Shown: positions 43,846-51,816 of the stretch, one piece after another
Layout: the number at the start of each line of letters is the position of its first letter
Position numbering within the stretch: the first letter of the stretch is position 1
NCBI GenBank assembly: GCA_963824215.1
Contig: CAWGOE010000001.1
Span: 434,001 to 498,000, forward strand
Source: VRUE01 sp963824215
GTDB lineage: Bacteria; Actinomycetota; Thermoleophilia; Solirubrobacterales; 70-9
DNA length: 64,000 bases
Reading direction: 5' to 3'
The notes under the pieces: generated by a model
The model's database searches: none
The model's input: only the letters and a program-made list of their open reading frames with translations
What the model was told of the DNA's origin: nothing
Translations under genes and position numbers: made by a program

Positions 43846-44289
43846 CCCGCCGCGACCGTATATCGGCTGCCAGACGGCTTGGCGGGCCGTGCCCCTGCCC
43901 AATTTTCCGGAGTTTGCGGGAACGACATTGGGTCTCCCCTAGCGCGGCGATAGGGGGAGCGCTAAGTTGATTCTGCGACCGGGAAAGACAGGACCCACGG
44001 AAGCCAGTGGGACACCGTCTTGAAGGTGGCGCAAAGAGCTTCTACGTGCGAAGGCTACGCGCGAGGCAGGCTTTGGGCGCCGCCCCCGGTTGCTTTTGCG
44101 TGCCCGAGCCTTTCCGCGTCCGAGCGTGTCTCTAGCTTGGCGGACGGTCATTCAGCGCCTGCCCTGATGACCGCGGCGCGCCGGGGCGTAGTACCCGGGA
44201 GTCGGGCGTCGTCGGCGAGACCCGGAGGTACGCCGCGACTAGCCCGCCCGCTCCCTACTCCACGGATTTCGGGCAGACTCCCTGCCGCA
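43846..44289. other. 444-base intergenic region with strong predicted RNA structure
   Basis: No credible ORF lies between the divergent MFS and crotonase genes. Visible structures on the plus strand: CTCCCCTA/TAGGGGGAG near 43935-43960; AAGAC-CCCAC/GTGGG-GTCTT near 43985-44025 with loop GGAAGCCA; GGCGCAAAG/CTTTGGGCGCC near 44033-44085; and GGCGTA-CCGGG/CCCGG-TACGCC near 44184-44255. It may be a long leader, a riboswitch or a small RNA. I tried tmRNA, RNase P RNA, 4.5S and common riboswitch signatures by eye and none fitted. Confidence 0.4.
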
Positions 44290-45084
44290 ATGGTCGATGA
44301 ACTTCGTTACGAGCGGGTCGGCGCGGCAGCGGTGCTGACGATCGACCGTCCGGCCAGGCGCAATGCGATCGACGCCGCCGCGGCCGAGGCGTTCCGGCAA
44401 GGCCTGCGGGACTTCGAGGCCGACGAGGGCGCTCGCGTCCTCGTCCTCACCGGCGCTGGCGGCGAGGCCTTCTGTGCCGGCGCCGACCTGAAGGCGATGA
44501 ACCTCGACGTCAGCCACGCGGACGGGCCGATGGGCCCTACCCGGCTCACCCCGGCCAAGCCGGCGATCGCCGCTGTCGACGGTTGGTGCCTGGCCGGCGG
44601 CGTCGAGCTCTCGCTCTGGTGCGACATGCGGATCGCCACGCCGCAGACGACCTTCGGCCTCTTCGAGCGCCGCTGGGGCGTGCCGCTGCTCGACGGCGGC
44701 ACCCAACGACTGCCCCGCGTCGTCGGCATGGGCCGCGCCTTGGAGCTGATCCTCACCGGCCGCCCAGTGAAAGCGGACGAGGCAAGGGAGATCGGCCTGG
44801 TCAACGAGATCACTGCGCCGGGCAAGCACCTAGACCGCGCCCTAGAGCTAGCCGAGAAGATCGCCTCCTTCCCCCAAGAGACCATGCTCGCCGACCGCCA
44901 GGCAGCAATAGAAGGCTTCGGCCAACCCCTCTCAGACGGCCTCGAGCTGGAGCGCCAGCTCGGCATGGAGGTGCTGGACATCGCCGTCGAAGGCGCCAAA
45001 CGCTTCGCTTCCGGAGAGGGCCGCCACGGCCAGTTCCCCGACCAGCTCCAAGCTTCCCCAGGTGACTCGCAGGCGTCCGAGTAG
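44290..45084 (+). CDS. Enoyl-CoA hydratase/isomerase (crotonase) family protein
   Basis: 264 residues from ATG 44290; the frame is open from 44020, but the upstream 90 residues are low-complexity and not crotonase-like. Motifs: RPARRNAID near 20, GGEAFCAGADLKAMN (oxyanion hole) near 57, KPAIAAVDGWCLAGGVELSLWCDMRIA near 90, and VPLLDGGTQRLPR near 140. Typical of fatty-acid or side-chain beta-oxidation; the substrate is unknown. It is a stand-alone gene. Its stop lies at the edge of a 20-bp inverted repeat. Confidence 0.9.
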   Translation: MVDELRYERVGAAAVLTIDRPARRNAIDAAAAEAFRQGLRDFEADEGARVLVLTGAGGEAFCAGADLKAMNLDVSHADGPMGPTRLTPAKPAIAAVDGWCLAGGVELSLWCDMRIATPQTTFGLFERRWGVPLLDGGTQRLPRVVGMGRALELILTGRPVKADEAREIGLVNEITAPGKHLDRALELAEKIASFPQETMLADRQAAIEGFGQPLSDGLELERQLGMEVLDIAVEGAKRFASGEGRHGQFPDQLQASPGDSQASE

Positions 45085-45194
45085 GAGGGTCCGGCAGGGG
45101 GCGGAACGTCTTGTACTTTTTCGTCGTCGGAATTGCGGACGACTCGCGGCGCAACGCCGAAAAAGTTAAGTGGAGCCCCCTGCCGGACCCTCCT
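45083..45194. terminator. 112-base nested palindrome between convergent stops
   Basis: Arms 45083-45102 and 45175-45194 are perfect 20-bp reverse complements; inside, CTTTTTCG (45116-45123) pairs with CGAAAAAG (45158-45165) and GTCGTC with GACGAC. It fills the whole gap between the crotonase stop (45082-45084) and the TetR stop (45196-45198), consistent with a bidirectional terminator. Its right arm contains TGGAGCCCCC, also present in the elements at 10285, 30359 and 31333. Confidence 0.7.
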
Positions 45195-45195
45195 C

Positions 45196-45864
45196 TCAAC
45201 CGCCCTCGCGCGTCACCCGCCGCATCTCGTCTTCGGCCGCCTCTGGCCCCAAGTAAGGCATCAGCACGGCGAAGACCAGGTCGGGCAGGAGCCGCTTTAG
45301 CTCCGGGCCGCGGCCGGCGCGGACCTCGTCGAAGATCATCGAGGTGGCGCCGCCGATCGCGAAGCGGGCGGTGTCGGCGGGCAGCTCCTCGCCCTGGCCT
45401 GAGTAGGTGCGTCCCTCCTCGAGGAAGGGGGTGAAGCGGGTCAGCATCGTGCGGTAGCGCTCGCGCGCGTCGTTGCCCGCCGCGGTTACCTCGACCATCG
45501 CCATCCGCGCGATGTCCGCCTCCATCGCGAGCAGCTCGACCAGGGCCCCAAGTCCAGCGGCGATCTGCTCTGGCCAGGGCTCGTCAGAGGCGGCCTCGAA
45601 AGCCGCGGTGACGTGCGCCACCAGCACGTCGAAGACCGCGTCATAGGCCTCCAGGAAGCAGGCCTCCTTGCCCGCGAACATCTCGTCGAAGGCCTCGCGC
45701 GAGACACCGGCATACTCGACCACGTCGGCCACCGTCGTCGCCTCGTAACCCTTCGCCGCGGCCACCTTCACCATCGCCTCCAGCACGCGCTCACGCTCGG
45801 AACGAACCTCGTATGCGCGGGGTAGACCGGTCGACTGTGGATCCGAAGTAGGTGGCGAATCCAT
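45196..45864 (-). CDS. TetR-family transcriptional regulator (1)
   Basis: 222 residues from ATG 45864, chosen for the GGAG six bases upstream. N-terminal HTH: RERVLEAMVKVAAAKGYEATTVADVVEYAGVSREAFDEMFAGKEACFLEAY. The long C-terminal ligand domain ends LPDLVFAVLMPYLGPEAAEDEM, shared by the other regulators in this cluster. The ligand is unknown. The recognition helix (SREAFDEMF) departs from the usual Tyr/Phe-Tyr-xxF pattern. Confidence 0.9.
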   Translation of the reverse strand: MDSPPTSDPQSTGLPRAYEVRSERERVLEAMVKVAAAKGYEATTVADVVEYAGVSREAFDEMFAGKEACFLEAYDAVFDVLVAHVTAAFEAASDEPWPEQIAAGLGALVELLAMEADIARMAMVEVTAAGNDARERYRTMLTRFTPFLEEGRTYSGQGEELPADTARFAIGGATSMIFDEVRAGRGPELKRLLPDLVFAVLMPYLGPEAAEDEMRRVTREGG

Positions 45865-45915
45865 CGCCACTCCAATGTAGGGCAGGACTCCCGACCTGTC
45901 CAACGGGTCCCTGCG

Positions 45916-46614
45916 CTAGACGCGGGCGGCTTGCATCTCGGCGCTAGCGGCGTCGGCGCCGAAGTAAGGGAGCACGGCGAAGTACATGAACTCCGGCAGC
46001 AACCCGCGGAAGCCGTCGGTTGCCCCAGTGGAAAGCCGTGAATGGATGATCGCGTGGATCCCGGCGACGATCCCCTCCGGGGCTATCTGTGGTGGCGACT
46101 CGGCCTCGTCCGCTTCTCGCCGCGCCAAATCGATGAAATCAGCCACTCTTTTCATCGCTTCGGCGCGTATTGCCAGGGCCTCAGGGCCCGCAGCGTGGAC
46201 CTCGACGATCACCCCGCGACCGAAATCCGGCTCGGCATCGAGTCGGTCGAGCAGCGCCCCGAGGCCCGATCGCAATTTGCCGCGCCACGTTTCCTCGCTT
46301 GCCGCCGCCCTGATCACGATGCCTTCGAGGCGGCTGATTCCCATCTCGAGCGCCGCCAGGTAGCAAGCGTCCTTATCGGCGAAATTGTCATAGAAGGCCT
46401 GCCGGTAGAGCCCGGTTCGGTCCAAAACCGTGCGTACCGAGGTCCCGTCGTAGCCCTTGGCGCCGACTGCCTCCAGCATTCCCTCGAGAATCTTTTCGCG
46501 CTTGGGAGAATTCACAAGCTCGAGCGTGGGGGAGTGGGGGAGTGATTCCACTGCCCTGATCCTGCCGGTCCCCTCAGCCCCTGCCTGGACGTTGGTTGCG
46601 GCCTGCCTCCCCAT
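45916..46614 (-). CDS. TetR-family transcriptional regulator (2)
   Basis: 232 residues from ATG 46614 (GGAAGGGA upstream); the frame runs on to 47307 but overlaps the divergent gene. HTH: REKILEGMLEAVGAKGYDGTSVRTVLDRTGLYRQAFYDNFADKDACYLAAL. The C-terminus YFAVLPYFGADAASAEM matches the cluster. It follows regulator 3 divergently across 114 bases and precedes regulator 1 by 51 bases on the same strand. Confidence 0.9.
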   Translation of the reverse strand: MGRQAATNVQAGAEGTGRIRAVESLPHSPTLELVNSPKREKILEGMLEAVGAKGYDGTSVRTVLDRTGLYRQAFYDNFADKDACYLAALEMGISRLEGIVIRAAASEETWRGKLRSGLGALLDRLDAEPDFGRGVIVEVHAAGPEALAIRAEAMKRVADFIDLARREADEAESPPQIAPEGIVAGIHAIIHSRLSTGATDGFRGLLPEFMYFAVLPYFGADAASAEMQAARV

Positions 46615-46693
46615 CGCTATCCCTTCCTCTCGATCTAGGGAACAGGTTGTCTGGACTCCGGTACTGTAGCGGTATATCGCCAATCCGTCCAGC

Positions 46694-46729
46694 TTGAATC
46701 TCTTGGGGCCGGGAGTAGCCTGGCTTGCG
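46694..46729 (+). promoter_or_regulatory. Leaderless promoter of TetR (3)
   Basis: TTGAAT (46694-46699), 16-bp spacer, TAGCCT (46716-46721), then seven bases to GTG 46729. No ribosome-binding site is present. The spacing puts the transcription start at or next to the start codon. Confidence 0.6.
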
Positions 46730-47406
46730 TGGCTGAACGTGTTACCCAGGCAACGAGGATGCCGCCAGGAAGGCATCCTCTGCCTCGTGAGTTCATCACC
46801 CAGCATCAGCGCGCTCGGATCATCTCGGCGCTTGCCGAGGAGACCGTAGAGAAGGGCTACCGCGCCGTCACCGTGGCCGACATCGTGCGGCGCGCCGGCA
46901 TCGCCCGCAACACTTTCTACGAGAACTTCTCCTCCAAGGAAGACTGCTTCCTCGCCGCCTCGGAGTTCGCGGTCAAAGAGGCGCTGCGCCGCGTCGTCGA
47001 TGCGGCCAGCCGGGTCGACAGCTGGCCCGCTCGGGTCAACTCCGGCCTTGCTGCCTTCCTCCACTACGTCGCGACCGAGCCGGCGCTTGCCCGCACCTGC
47101 ATCGTCGAGGCGCTCTCCGCCGGCCCCGCCGCGGTCGAGCGCTACGAACGCTCGATCCAGGCCTTCGTGCCGCTCTTCCGCATGGGCCGCAAGGTCGCGG
47201 CCAAGGGCGAGGACCTGCCGGGGACACTCGAGGAGACGATCGTCGGCGGGGTCTTCTGGATCATCTACCAGCGCATCGTGATGGGGCAGGTGGAGGAGAT
47301 CGAGCAACTCCTCCCCGAGCTGGTCGAGTTCTCGCTCACCCCATACGTGGGCGCCGAGGCCGCCAAGCGCACGGCCGCCGAAGCGCCCGCCAAAGCCGCA
47401 GGCTGA
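46729..47406 (+). CDS. TetR-family transcriptional regulator (3)
   Basis: 225 residues. It begins with the PPGRHPLPREFITQHQRARI lead-in also found before the HTH of regulators 4 (second half) and 7, then HTH EKGYRAVTVADIVRRAGIARNTFYENFSSKEDCFLAA. The C-terminus LLPELVEFSLTPYVGAEAA is shared. The start is GTG 46729 at a leaderless promoter. It is followed 14 bases later by the tandem regulator gene, presumably in one operon. Confidence 0.92.
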   Translation: MAERVTQATRMPPGRHPLPREFITQHQRARIISALAEETVEKGYRAVTVADIVRRAGIARNTFYENFSSKEDCFLAASEFAVKEALRRVVDAASRVDSWPARVNSGLAAFLHYVATEPALARTCIVEALSAGPAAVERYERSIQAFVPLFRMGRKVAAKGEDLPGTLEETIVGGVFWIIYQRIVMGQVEEIEQLLPELVEFSLTPYVGAEAAKRTAAEAPAKAAG

Positions 47407-47420
47407 GCCAGGGAGCCGGT

Positions 47421-48851
47421 ATGCGACGCCCGAGTCAGGGGAGCTCGGAGGGACCGGACCACGAAGGCTGGGACTGGAGGCCTCATGCGCTAGTGGTGTT
47501 GGACACGGAGATTCGCGAGGAGACCGGCAGCTCCGAGCGCGCCCTGATCGTCGAAGCCGTGATCGAGATCGCCGCCGAGCGCGGTTACGGCGAAACCACG
47601 ATCGAGTCGATCCTCGACCGCGCGGGCCTCGACCGCCCCGCCTTCGACCGCCACTTCCGCGGCAAGTACGACTGCTTCCTCTCCGCCTGGCAGGAGATGA
47701 ACGAGCAGTGTCTGGAAACGATGGTCAGCGCTTATGAGAGCCGCGAGGAGTGGTCCGACCGCCTTCGCGCCGTCGCCTACCAGGTGATCGCCGGCCTCAG
47801 CAGCGACCCGTGCCGTGCCAGCTTCGGGGTCGAGGTGCTGGCTGCCGGCGACGCGGCCCGCGCCCGCCGCGACATGACGATGCGGGTGATCGCCTCGTTG
47901 ATCGACGCCGGCCGCCAGGAGATGGAGGATCCCGAAGCCGTCCCTCACACAACGGCCGAGGCATTGGCCGGCTCCGCCTACGGCCAGATCTACTCGCGGG
48001 TGGTGCGGGGAGCGGTGGACGAGCTGCCGGATCTGGTTCCACAGCTGATGTCCGCTGCGGTGATGCCGTATTTGGGTATCGAGGCGGCTATGGCCGAGTT
48101 GACCCGGGACTCCGGCCCGCCGGAGGGATATGCTCGCGGTGTGGCTCGCAAACGCGTCGACAAAACCGAGAAGGCCTCATCTGACGGTATTGAGGACTAT
48201 CCGCCCGAGCTAGCCCGTCTGCCACCCGGCCGTCACGGCCTGCCTCGCGAGTTCGTCACTCATAACCAGCGGGAGCGTCTGATCGCGGGTATCGCCGAGG
48301 CGATTGCCGAGAACGGTTACGCGGGCACGACGATCGCCCACATCACCCGCGCCGCCGCCGTCTCCCGCCGCACCTTCTACGAGCATTTCTCGAGCAAGGA
48401 CGAGTGCTTTGTCGCCGCTTACGACACGGTGATGAAGGAGCTGCGTGAACGCGTCTCGGCGGCCTTCGACGAGACCGAGGAGTGGCCGCGGGCGATCAAG
48501 GCGGGGATCGACGCGATGCTGCAGTTCCTCGCCGCCGAGCCGAACCTGGCCCGCCTCTGCATGGTCGAGGCCTTGGTCGCCGGGCCGGCCGTGGTCGAGC
48601 GCTACGACGCCGCGATCCAGAGCTTCGTTCCCTACTTCCAGGAGGGCCGAGAGGGCCGCCCGCCCGAGGTCCTCTCGCGCCTCTCACCGACCACCGAGGA
48701 AGCGCTGGTCGGTGGCATGGTCTCGCTGATCTCGCGTCGGATCATCGCCGGCAAAACCGAGGAGTTGGAGGACCTGCTCCCCGACCTGGTCGAGTTCACC
48801 CTGACCCCGTACCTCGGCAGCGCCGAGGCGGCGGAGATCGCCAAGGGCTGA
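47421..48851 (+). CDS. Tandem TetR regulator: two complete TetR proteins in one frame (4)
   Basis: 476 residues, twice the usual length. First unit (about 27-230): HTH AERGYGETTIESILDRAGLDRPAFDRHFRGKYDCFLSAW, ending LMSAAVMPYLGIEAAMAEL. A linker of about 45 residues follows. Second unit (about 268-476) begins LPPGRHGLPREFVTHNQRERLI with HTH ENGYAGTTIAHITRAAAVSRRTFYEHFSSKDECFVAAY and ends LVEFTLTPYLGSAEAAEI. Because TetR proteins act as dimers, the fusion could bind as a built-in heterodimer. Inside the linker TATGCT (48129-48134) stands six bases before an in-frame GTG (48141), which could give the second unit alone (236 residues). ATG 47421 is preceded by GGGAG. Confidence 0.9.
   Translation: MRRPSQGSSEGPDHEGWDWRPHALVVLDTEIREETGSSERALIVEAVIEIAAERGYGETTIESILDRAGLDRPAFDRHFRGKYDCFLSAWQEMNEQCLETMVSAYESREEWSDRLRAVAYQVIAGLSSDPCRASFGVEVLAAGDAARARRDMTMRVIASLIDAGRQEMEDPEAVPHTTAEALAGSAYGQIYSRVVRGAVDELPDLVPQLMSAAVMPYLGIEAAMAELTRDSGPPEGYARGVARKRVDKTEKASSDGIEDYPPELARLPPGRHGLPREFVTHNQRERLIAGIAEAIAENGYAGTTIAHITRAAAVSRRTFYEHFSSKDECFVAAYDTVMKELRERVSAAFDETEEWPRAIKAGIDAMLQFLAAEPNLARLCMVEALVAGPAVVERYDAAIQSFVPYFQEGREGRPPEVLSRLSPTTEEALVGGMVSLISRRIIAGKTEELEDLLPDLVEFTLTPYLGSAEAAEIAKG
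48129..48143 (+). promoter_or_regulatory. Putative internal leaderless -10 box and GTG start
   Basis: TATGCT (48129-48134), six bases, GTG (48141-48143), in frame with the tandem TetR gene. It has the same geometry as other leaderless genes in the window. No convincing -35 at 16-18 bp is seen (TTGACC at 48099 is 24 bp away), so the promoter is only a candidate. Confidence 0.45.
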
Positions 48852-48867
48852 GTAGCCCCAAGCGGCG

Positions 48868-49257
48868 TCAGCCAACCGGCCAGTTCTCGACCTCCAGCTC
48901 TTCCATCGGGAAGTCGCGGGGATTGCCGGTCGCGAGTCGAGCGCCGACGCCAACCGCGGCGGCGGCGATCAGGCAATCAGCCTGACTGAGCGTTATCCCG
49001 CTTGCGGCAAAGCTCGCTCGCCAGCGTCCGGCGCGCTCCCCCTCGGCGCGCTCCAGCGGGGCGATCCGCAGAGCGCCCAGGAGGCGGCCGACGGCATCCT
49101 CCTCACTCGGTCTCGTGCCTCGCCACACCTCCTCGACGTTGATCGCGCAAATGTAGGGCGGCGGCCCTTCGCCGGACATCCTCTGCAGGCGTTTGGCCGC
49201 CGTGCGCCCGCGCAGCGCGTCGATCAGAACGGTGGTGTCGAGGAGCAGCTGGGCCAC
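48868..49257 (-). CDS. vapC: PIN-domain ribonuclease toxin VapC
   Basis: 129 residues. PIN-domain acidic residues: LLLDTTVLIDAL (Asp7 and Asp13), INVEEVW (Glu near 42), and SQADCLIAAAAVGVGARLATGNPRDF (Asp near 93, Asn/Asp near 111). VapC toxins cut specific RNAs. GTG 49257 is 24 bases after the antitoxin gene on the same strand. It converges with the tandem TetR gene 16 bases away. Confidence 0.9.
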   Translation of the reverse strand: MAQLLLDTTVLIDALRGRTAAKRLQRMSGEGPPPYICAINVEEVWRGTRPSEEDAVGRLLGALRIAPLERAEGERAGRWRASFAASGITLSQADCLIAAAAVGVGARLATGNPRDFPMEELEVENWPVG

Positions 49258-49281
49258 CTCAGCGCCCCGATGGCAGCGCGC

Positions 49282-49521
49282 TCACCCGATGCGCCCAGCA
49301 TCTTCGCGGCGACCCCGCCTCACCCAAGCCGCGGGATCCTCGTCCCACTCATGCCCGTGATCGTCGACTGCGCCGAGCGCTCCCGCGATCTCGCGCCAGC
49401 GCCGCTCTTCATCGAGCGTGCGCTCGACTGCGTGGGCGATGAAGGCGCTTCTCTGCCGGCGCCCCGCAACACGATCCAGCTCGCCCACCAAAGCGTCGTC
49501 CAAGCTTATGTGTAGACGCAT
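49282..49521 (-). CDS. vapB: Ribbon-helix-helix antitoxin VapB
   Basis: 79 residues. MRLHISLDDALVGELDRVAGRRQRSAFIAHAVERTL is a ribbon-helix-helix DNA-binding domain; the acidic, tryptophan-containing tail (EWDEDPAAWVRRG) would bind VapC. ATG 49521 is six bases after TAACTT (plus strand 49528-49533), predicting a leaderless transcript. Confidence 0.88.
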   Translation of the reverse strand: MRLHISLDDALVGELDRVAGRRQRSAFIAHAVERTLDEERRWREIAGALGAVDDHGHEWDEDPAAWVRRGRREDAGRIG

Positions 49522-49551
49522 GTGTCGAAGTTAGCACACGATGCATCACCG

Positions 49552-50391
49552 CTAAGCGGTGCGTATCTCGCTGTTCAGGGCCGCGGCCGCGGCCGCGGCG
49601 GCATCGACGAAGTCCTCGCCCGAGGAGGCGTAGATGATCGAGCGGGAGGCGGCGATCAGGAAGGCATTGCTGCCGGCGACGCGGTTCGCGGCGACGGTCG
49701 CGGCGACGTCGCCGCCCTGGGCGCCGACCCCCGGGATCAAGATCGGCATCGTCGCCGGAATGTCCGCGCGGATCGCCGCCATCTCCTCCGGGTAGGTGGC
49801 GCCGACGACAAGGCCGCAGTTGCCCGCCGAGTTCCACTCGCGGGCGACGGCGCGGGCGACGTGGCGGTAGAGCGGCACGCCGTCGCGATCCTCCAGGTCC
49901 TGCAGCTCGCCCGCCCCTGGGTTGGAGGTGCGGGCGAGGACGAAGGCGAGCTTGTCGGCGCGCTCGAGGAAGGGGGCGAGCGCCGCGCCGCCGAGATATG
50001 GGTGGACGGTGATCGCATCGGCGCCGAGCTCGTCGAACGCCGCCGCGACGTAGCCGGCGTTGGTCGAGCCGATGTCGGCGCGCTTGGCGTCGAGGATCAC
50101 GGCGGCGTCGGGGGCGCTGTCCCGGATCGCGCCGATCGTCTCGCTCAGGGCGCGAAAGCCCTCCGCTCCGAGCGCCTCGTAGAACGCGGCGTTCGGCTTG
50201 TAGGCGCAGGCCAGATCGGCGGTTGCCTCGACGATCTGCCGGTTGAACTCGATCACCCGCTCAGCCGGCCGCGCTCCCGGCGCGACCGACGCGGGGATGC
50301 GAGCCGGATCGGGATCGAGTCCGACGGCCAGATGCCTCCCCGCGGAGAAATGCGCCGCCAGCAGCTCAGCGCAGGTGTCGCCCCGGTCCAT
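49552..50391 (-). CDS. pyrF: Orotidine-5'-phosphate decarboxylase
   Basis: Last step of UMP synthesis. 279 residues, the longer subfamily common in Actinobacteria. Motifs: LAVGLDPDPARIP near 21, AYKPNAAFYEALG near 63, and the catalytic VILDAKRADIGSTN near 93. Also VARAVAREWN and PGVGAQGGD. The start ATG 50391 lies seven bases after TACGCT (plus strand 50399-50404). No other pyrimidine gene is nearby; it sits alone among TetR genes. Confidence 0.94.
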   Translation of the reverse strand: MDRGDTCAELLAAHFSAGRHLAVGLDPDPARIPASVAPGARPAERVIEFNRQIVEATADLACAYKPNAAFYEALGAEGFRALSETIGAIRDSAPDAAVILDAKRADIGSTNAGYVAAAFDELGADAITVHPYLGGAALAPFLERADKLAFVLARTSNPGAGELQDLEDRDGVPLYRHVARAVAREWNSAGNCGLVVGATYPEEMAAIRADIPATMPILIPGVGAQGGDVAATVAANRVAGSNAFLIAASRSIIYASSGEDFVDAAAAAAAALNSEIRTA

Positions 50392-50416
50392 GGCCGGGAG
50401 CGTATCCCGCCCCCGC

Positions 50417-51034
50417 CTATTCCTCGCCGAAGAGCTGCAGGAAGGCGAGGCGGGTGAGGTCGTCGAGCAGGAGCTGGGCGCCCTCGGCGCGACCGCCGGC
50501 GATCTCGATGCTGAGCGATTCCTCGATCGCGCCGGCGACGAAGCCGGCGGTCATCGGGCTGGCGCCGGGGCGGGCGCCCGGCTCCTCGCGGGCGGTGTCG
50601 AGGGCGGCAGTGACCTGCTCGAGCTGGCGCTGATGGGCCAGCCAGGCGCCGCCTCGCGCCGCCCGCACCTCGATCAGCAGCGCCTTCGCCAGCAGTGGCT
50701 GCTCGGCGACGAAGCGCAGCAGCTCGGTCAGCCCGGCGCGGAAGCCCTCGCGCCAGCTCACAGCTTCGGCGCAGGCGTCACGCACTTGCTTGGCGAGGTC
50801 CTCTGCGGCCCCTTCATAGGCCCGCGCAAAGCACGCCTCCTTGCTGCCGAAGCGGCGGTGGAAGCGGTCCTGGGTGATGCGGGCGCGCTCGGCGACCTCG
50901 CGCACGGTCGTCTTCGCGTAGCCCATCTCGCCGGCGCTGAGCAGCATCGCCTCGAAGACGTCGGCGTCCGCGCTACGGTCCGGCTCCACCTCCTCCCAGG
51001 AGCGAACGGCGCGCAGTGGCCCGGGTGCTTCCAT
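50417..51034 (-). CDS. TetR-family transcriptional regulator (5)
   Basis: 205 residues. HTH: FEAMLLSAGEMGYAKTTVREVAERARITQDRFHRRFGSKEACFARAY. The C-terminal domain is shorter than in the other cluster members and lacks their PYLG ending (ends TRLAFLQLFGEE). Start ATG 51034 is seven bases after TATGGT (plus strand 51042-51047). Divergent from regulator 6 with a palindrome between them. Confidence 0.9.
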   Translation of the reverse strand: MEAPGPLRAVRSWEEVEPDRSADADVFEAMLLSAGEMGYAKTTVREVAERARITQDRFHRRFGSKEACFARAYEGAAEDLAKQVRDACAEAVSWREGFRAGLTELLRFVAEQPLLAKALLIEVRAARGGAWLAHQRQLEQVTAALDTAREEPGARPGASPMTAGFVAGAIEESLSIEIAGGRAEGAQLLLDDLTRLAFLQLFGEE

Positions 51035-51041
51035 TCAGGAC

Positions 51042-51114
51042 ACCATAGCTTATGTTTGGGAACTTTCCCAACTCCATGTACCTGTTTCGTACCAATGGGA
51101 ACTAGCGCTATCCT
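51042..51114. promoter_or_regulatory. Divergent leaderless promoters with TTGGGAA palindrome
   Basis: TTGGGAA-CT-TTCCCAA (51056-51071) overlaps the -35 (TTGGGA, minus strand) of regulator 5, whose -10 TATGGT is at 51042-51047. For regulator 6 the -10 is TATCCT (51109-51114), six bases before GTG 51121. The GGGAACT half is repeated at 51097-51103. The palindrome is a good candidate TetR operator; GGGAACTTT also occurs upstream of the collagen-like gene (52715). Confidence 0.55.
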
Positions 51115-51120
51115 GGGCTT

Positions 51121-51801
51121 GTGCGAGCCCTGCCTGGCAAGGAGAACCGGCAGCCGCCCGGCCCCGAGCCGGTCAGCCGCGACGCCGCCGCCGCCGACCA
51201 GCGTCGCCGCATCCTCGCGGCGACCGCCGAGCTGATCGCCGAGCAGGGCTACCAGGAGACGACGATGGAGGAGATCGTCCGCCGCGCCAAGGTCGGCTAC
51301 GCGACCTTCTACAAGCACTACCCGGACAAGGAGTCCGCCTTCCTCGCCCTGCTCGAGGCGGCGACCGATCGCACCGTGAGCCGGGTCGAAGACGCCTACA
51401 AGCGTGAAGAGGGCCCCTGGGCCGATCGGGTTGGGGCAGCGCTCGGCGTGCTCTTCGCCGACGTCGCGGCTCATCCCGCAGTTGCCCGCGCCGTCCTCGT
51501 CGAGGCGGTCGCCGCCGGCCCCGAGGCAGCGGCCAAGCACGAGGCGGCGCTGAAGCGGCTGGCGCCATTGTTGCGGCCGGGCCGCGAGCTCAACCCACGT
51601 CAGGCGCAGTTGCCCGAGAGCCTCGAGGAGACGCTCGCCGGCGGTGTCGTCTGGGTGCTCGGCCAGCGCCTGATCGCCGGCGAAGCCGACAAGCTGCGCG
51701 GCCTCCTGCCCGAGACCCTCGAGTTCGTCCTCCGCCCGTATATGGGCGAGGACGAGGCGGCGCGGGAGGCCGGCGAGGTCGCCGACGCGATCTCGGCCTA
51801 G
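51121..51801 (+). CDS. TetR-family transcriptional regulator (6)
   Basis: 226 residues from GTG 51121, which has no ribosome-binding site and lies six bases after TATCCT. HTH: RRILAATAELIAEQGYQETTMEEIVRRAKVGYATFYKHYPDKESAFLALL. The C-terminus LLPETLEFVLRPYMGEDEAA matches the cluster. Followed 16 bases later by regulator 7. Confidence 0.92.
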   Translation: MRALPGKENRQPPGPEPVSRDAAAADQRRRILAATAELIAEQGYQETTMEEIVRRAKVGYATFYKHYPDKESAFLALLEAATDRTVSRVEDAYKREEGPWADRVGAALGVLFADVAAHPAVARAVLVEAVAAGPEAAAKHEAALKRLAPLLRPGRELNPRQAQLPESLEETLAGGVVWVLGQRLIAGEADKLRGLLPETLEFVLRPYMGEDEAAREAGEVADAISA

Positions 51802-51816
51802 CCCGCCACAGGACCG

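Noticed and set aside
43956..44289. tmRNA, RNase P RNA, 4.5S RNA, cobalamin or c-di-GMP riboswitch
   Set aside because: Conserved signature sequences of these classes were not found by eye; reported only as structured region of unknown class.
44020..44289. N-terminal extension of the crotonase
   Set aside because: The extra 90 residues are low-complexity and the crotonase family start corresponds to ATG 44290.
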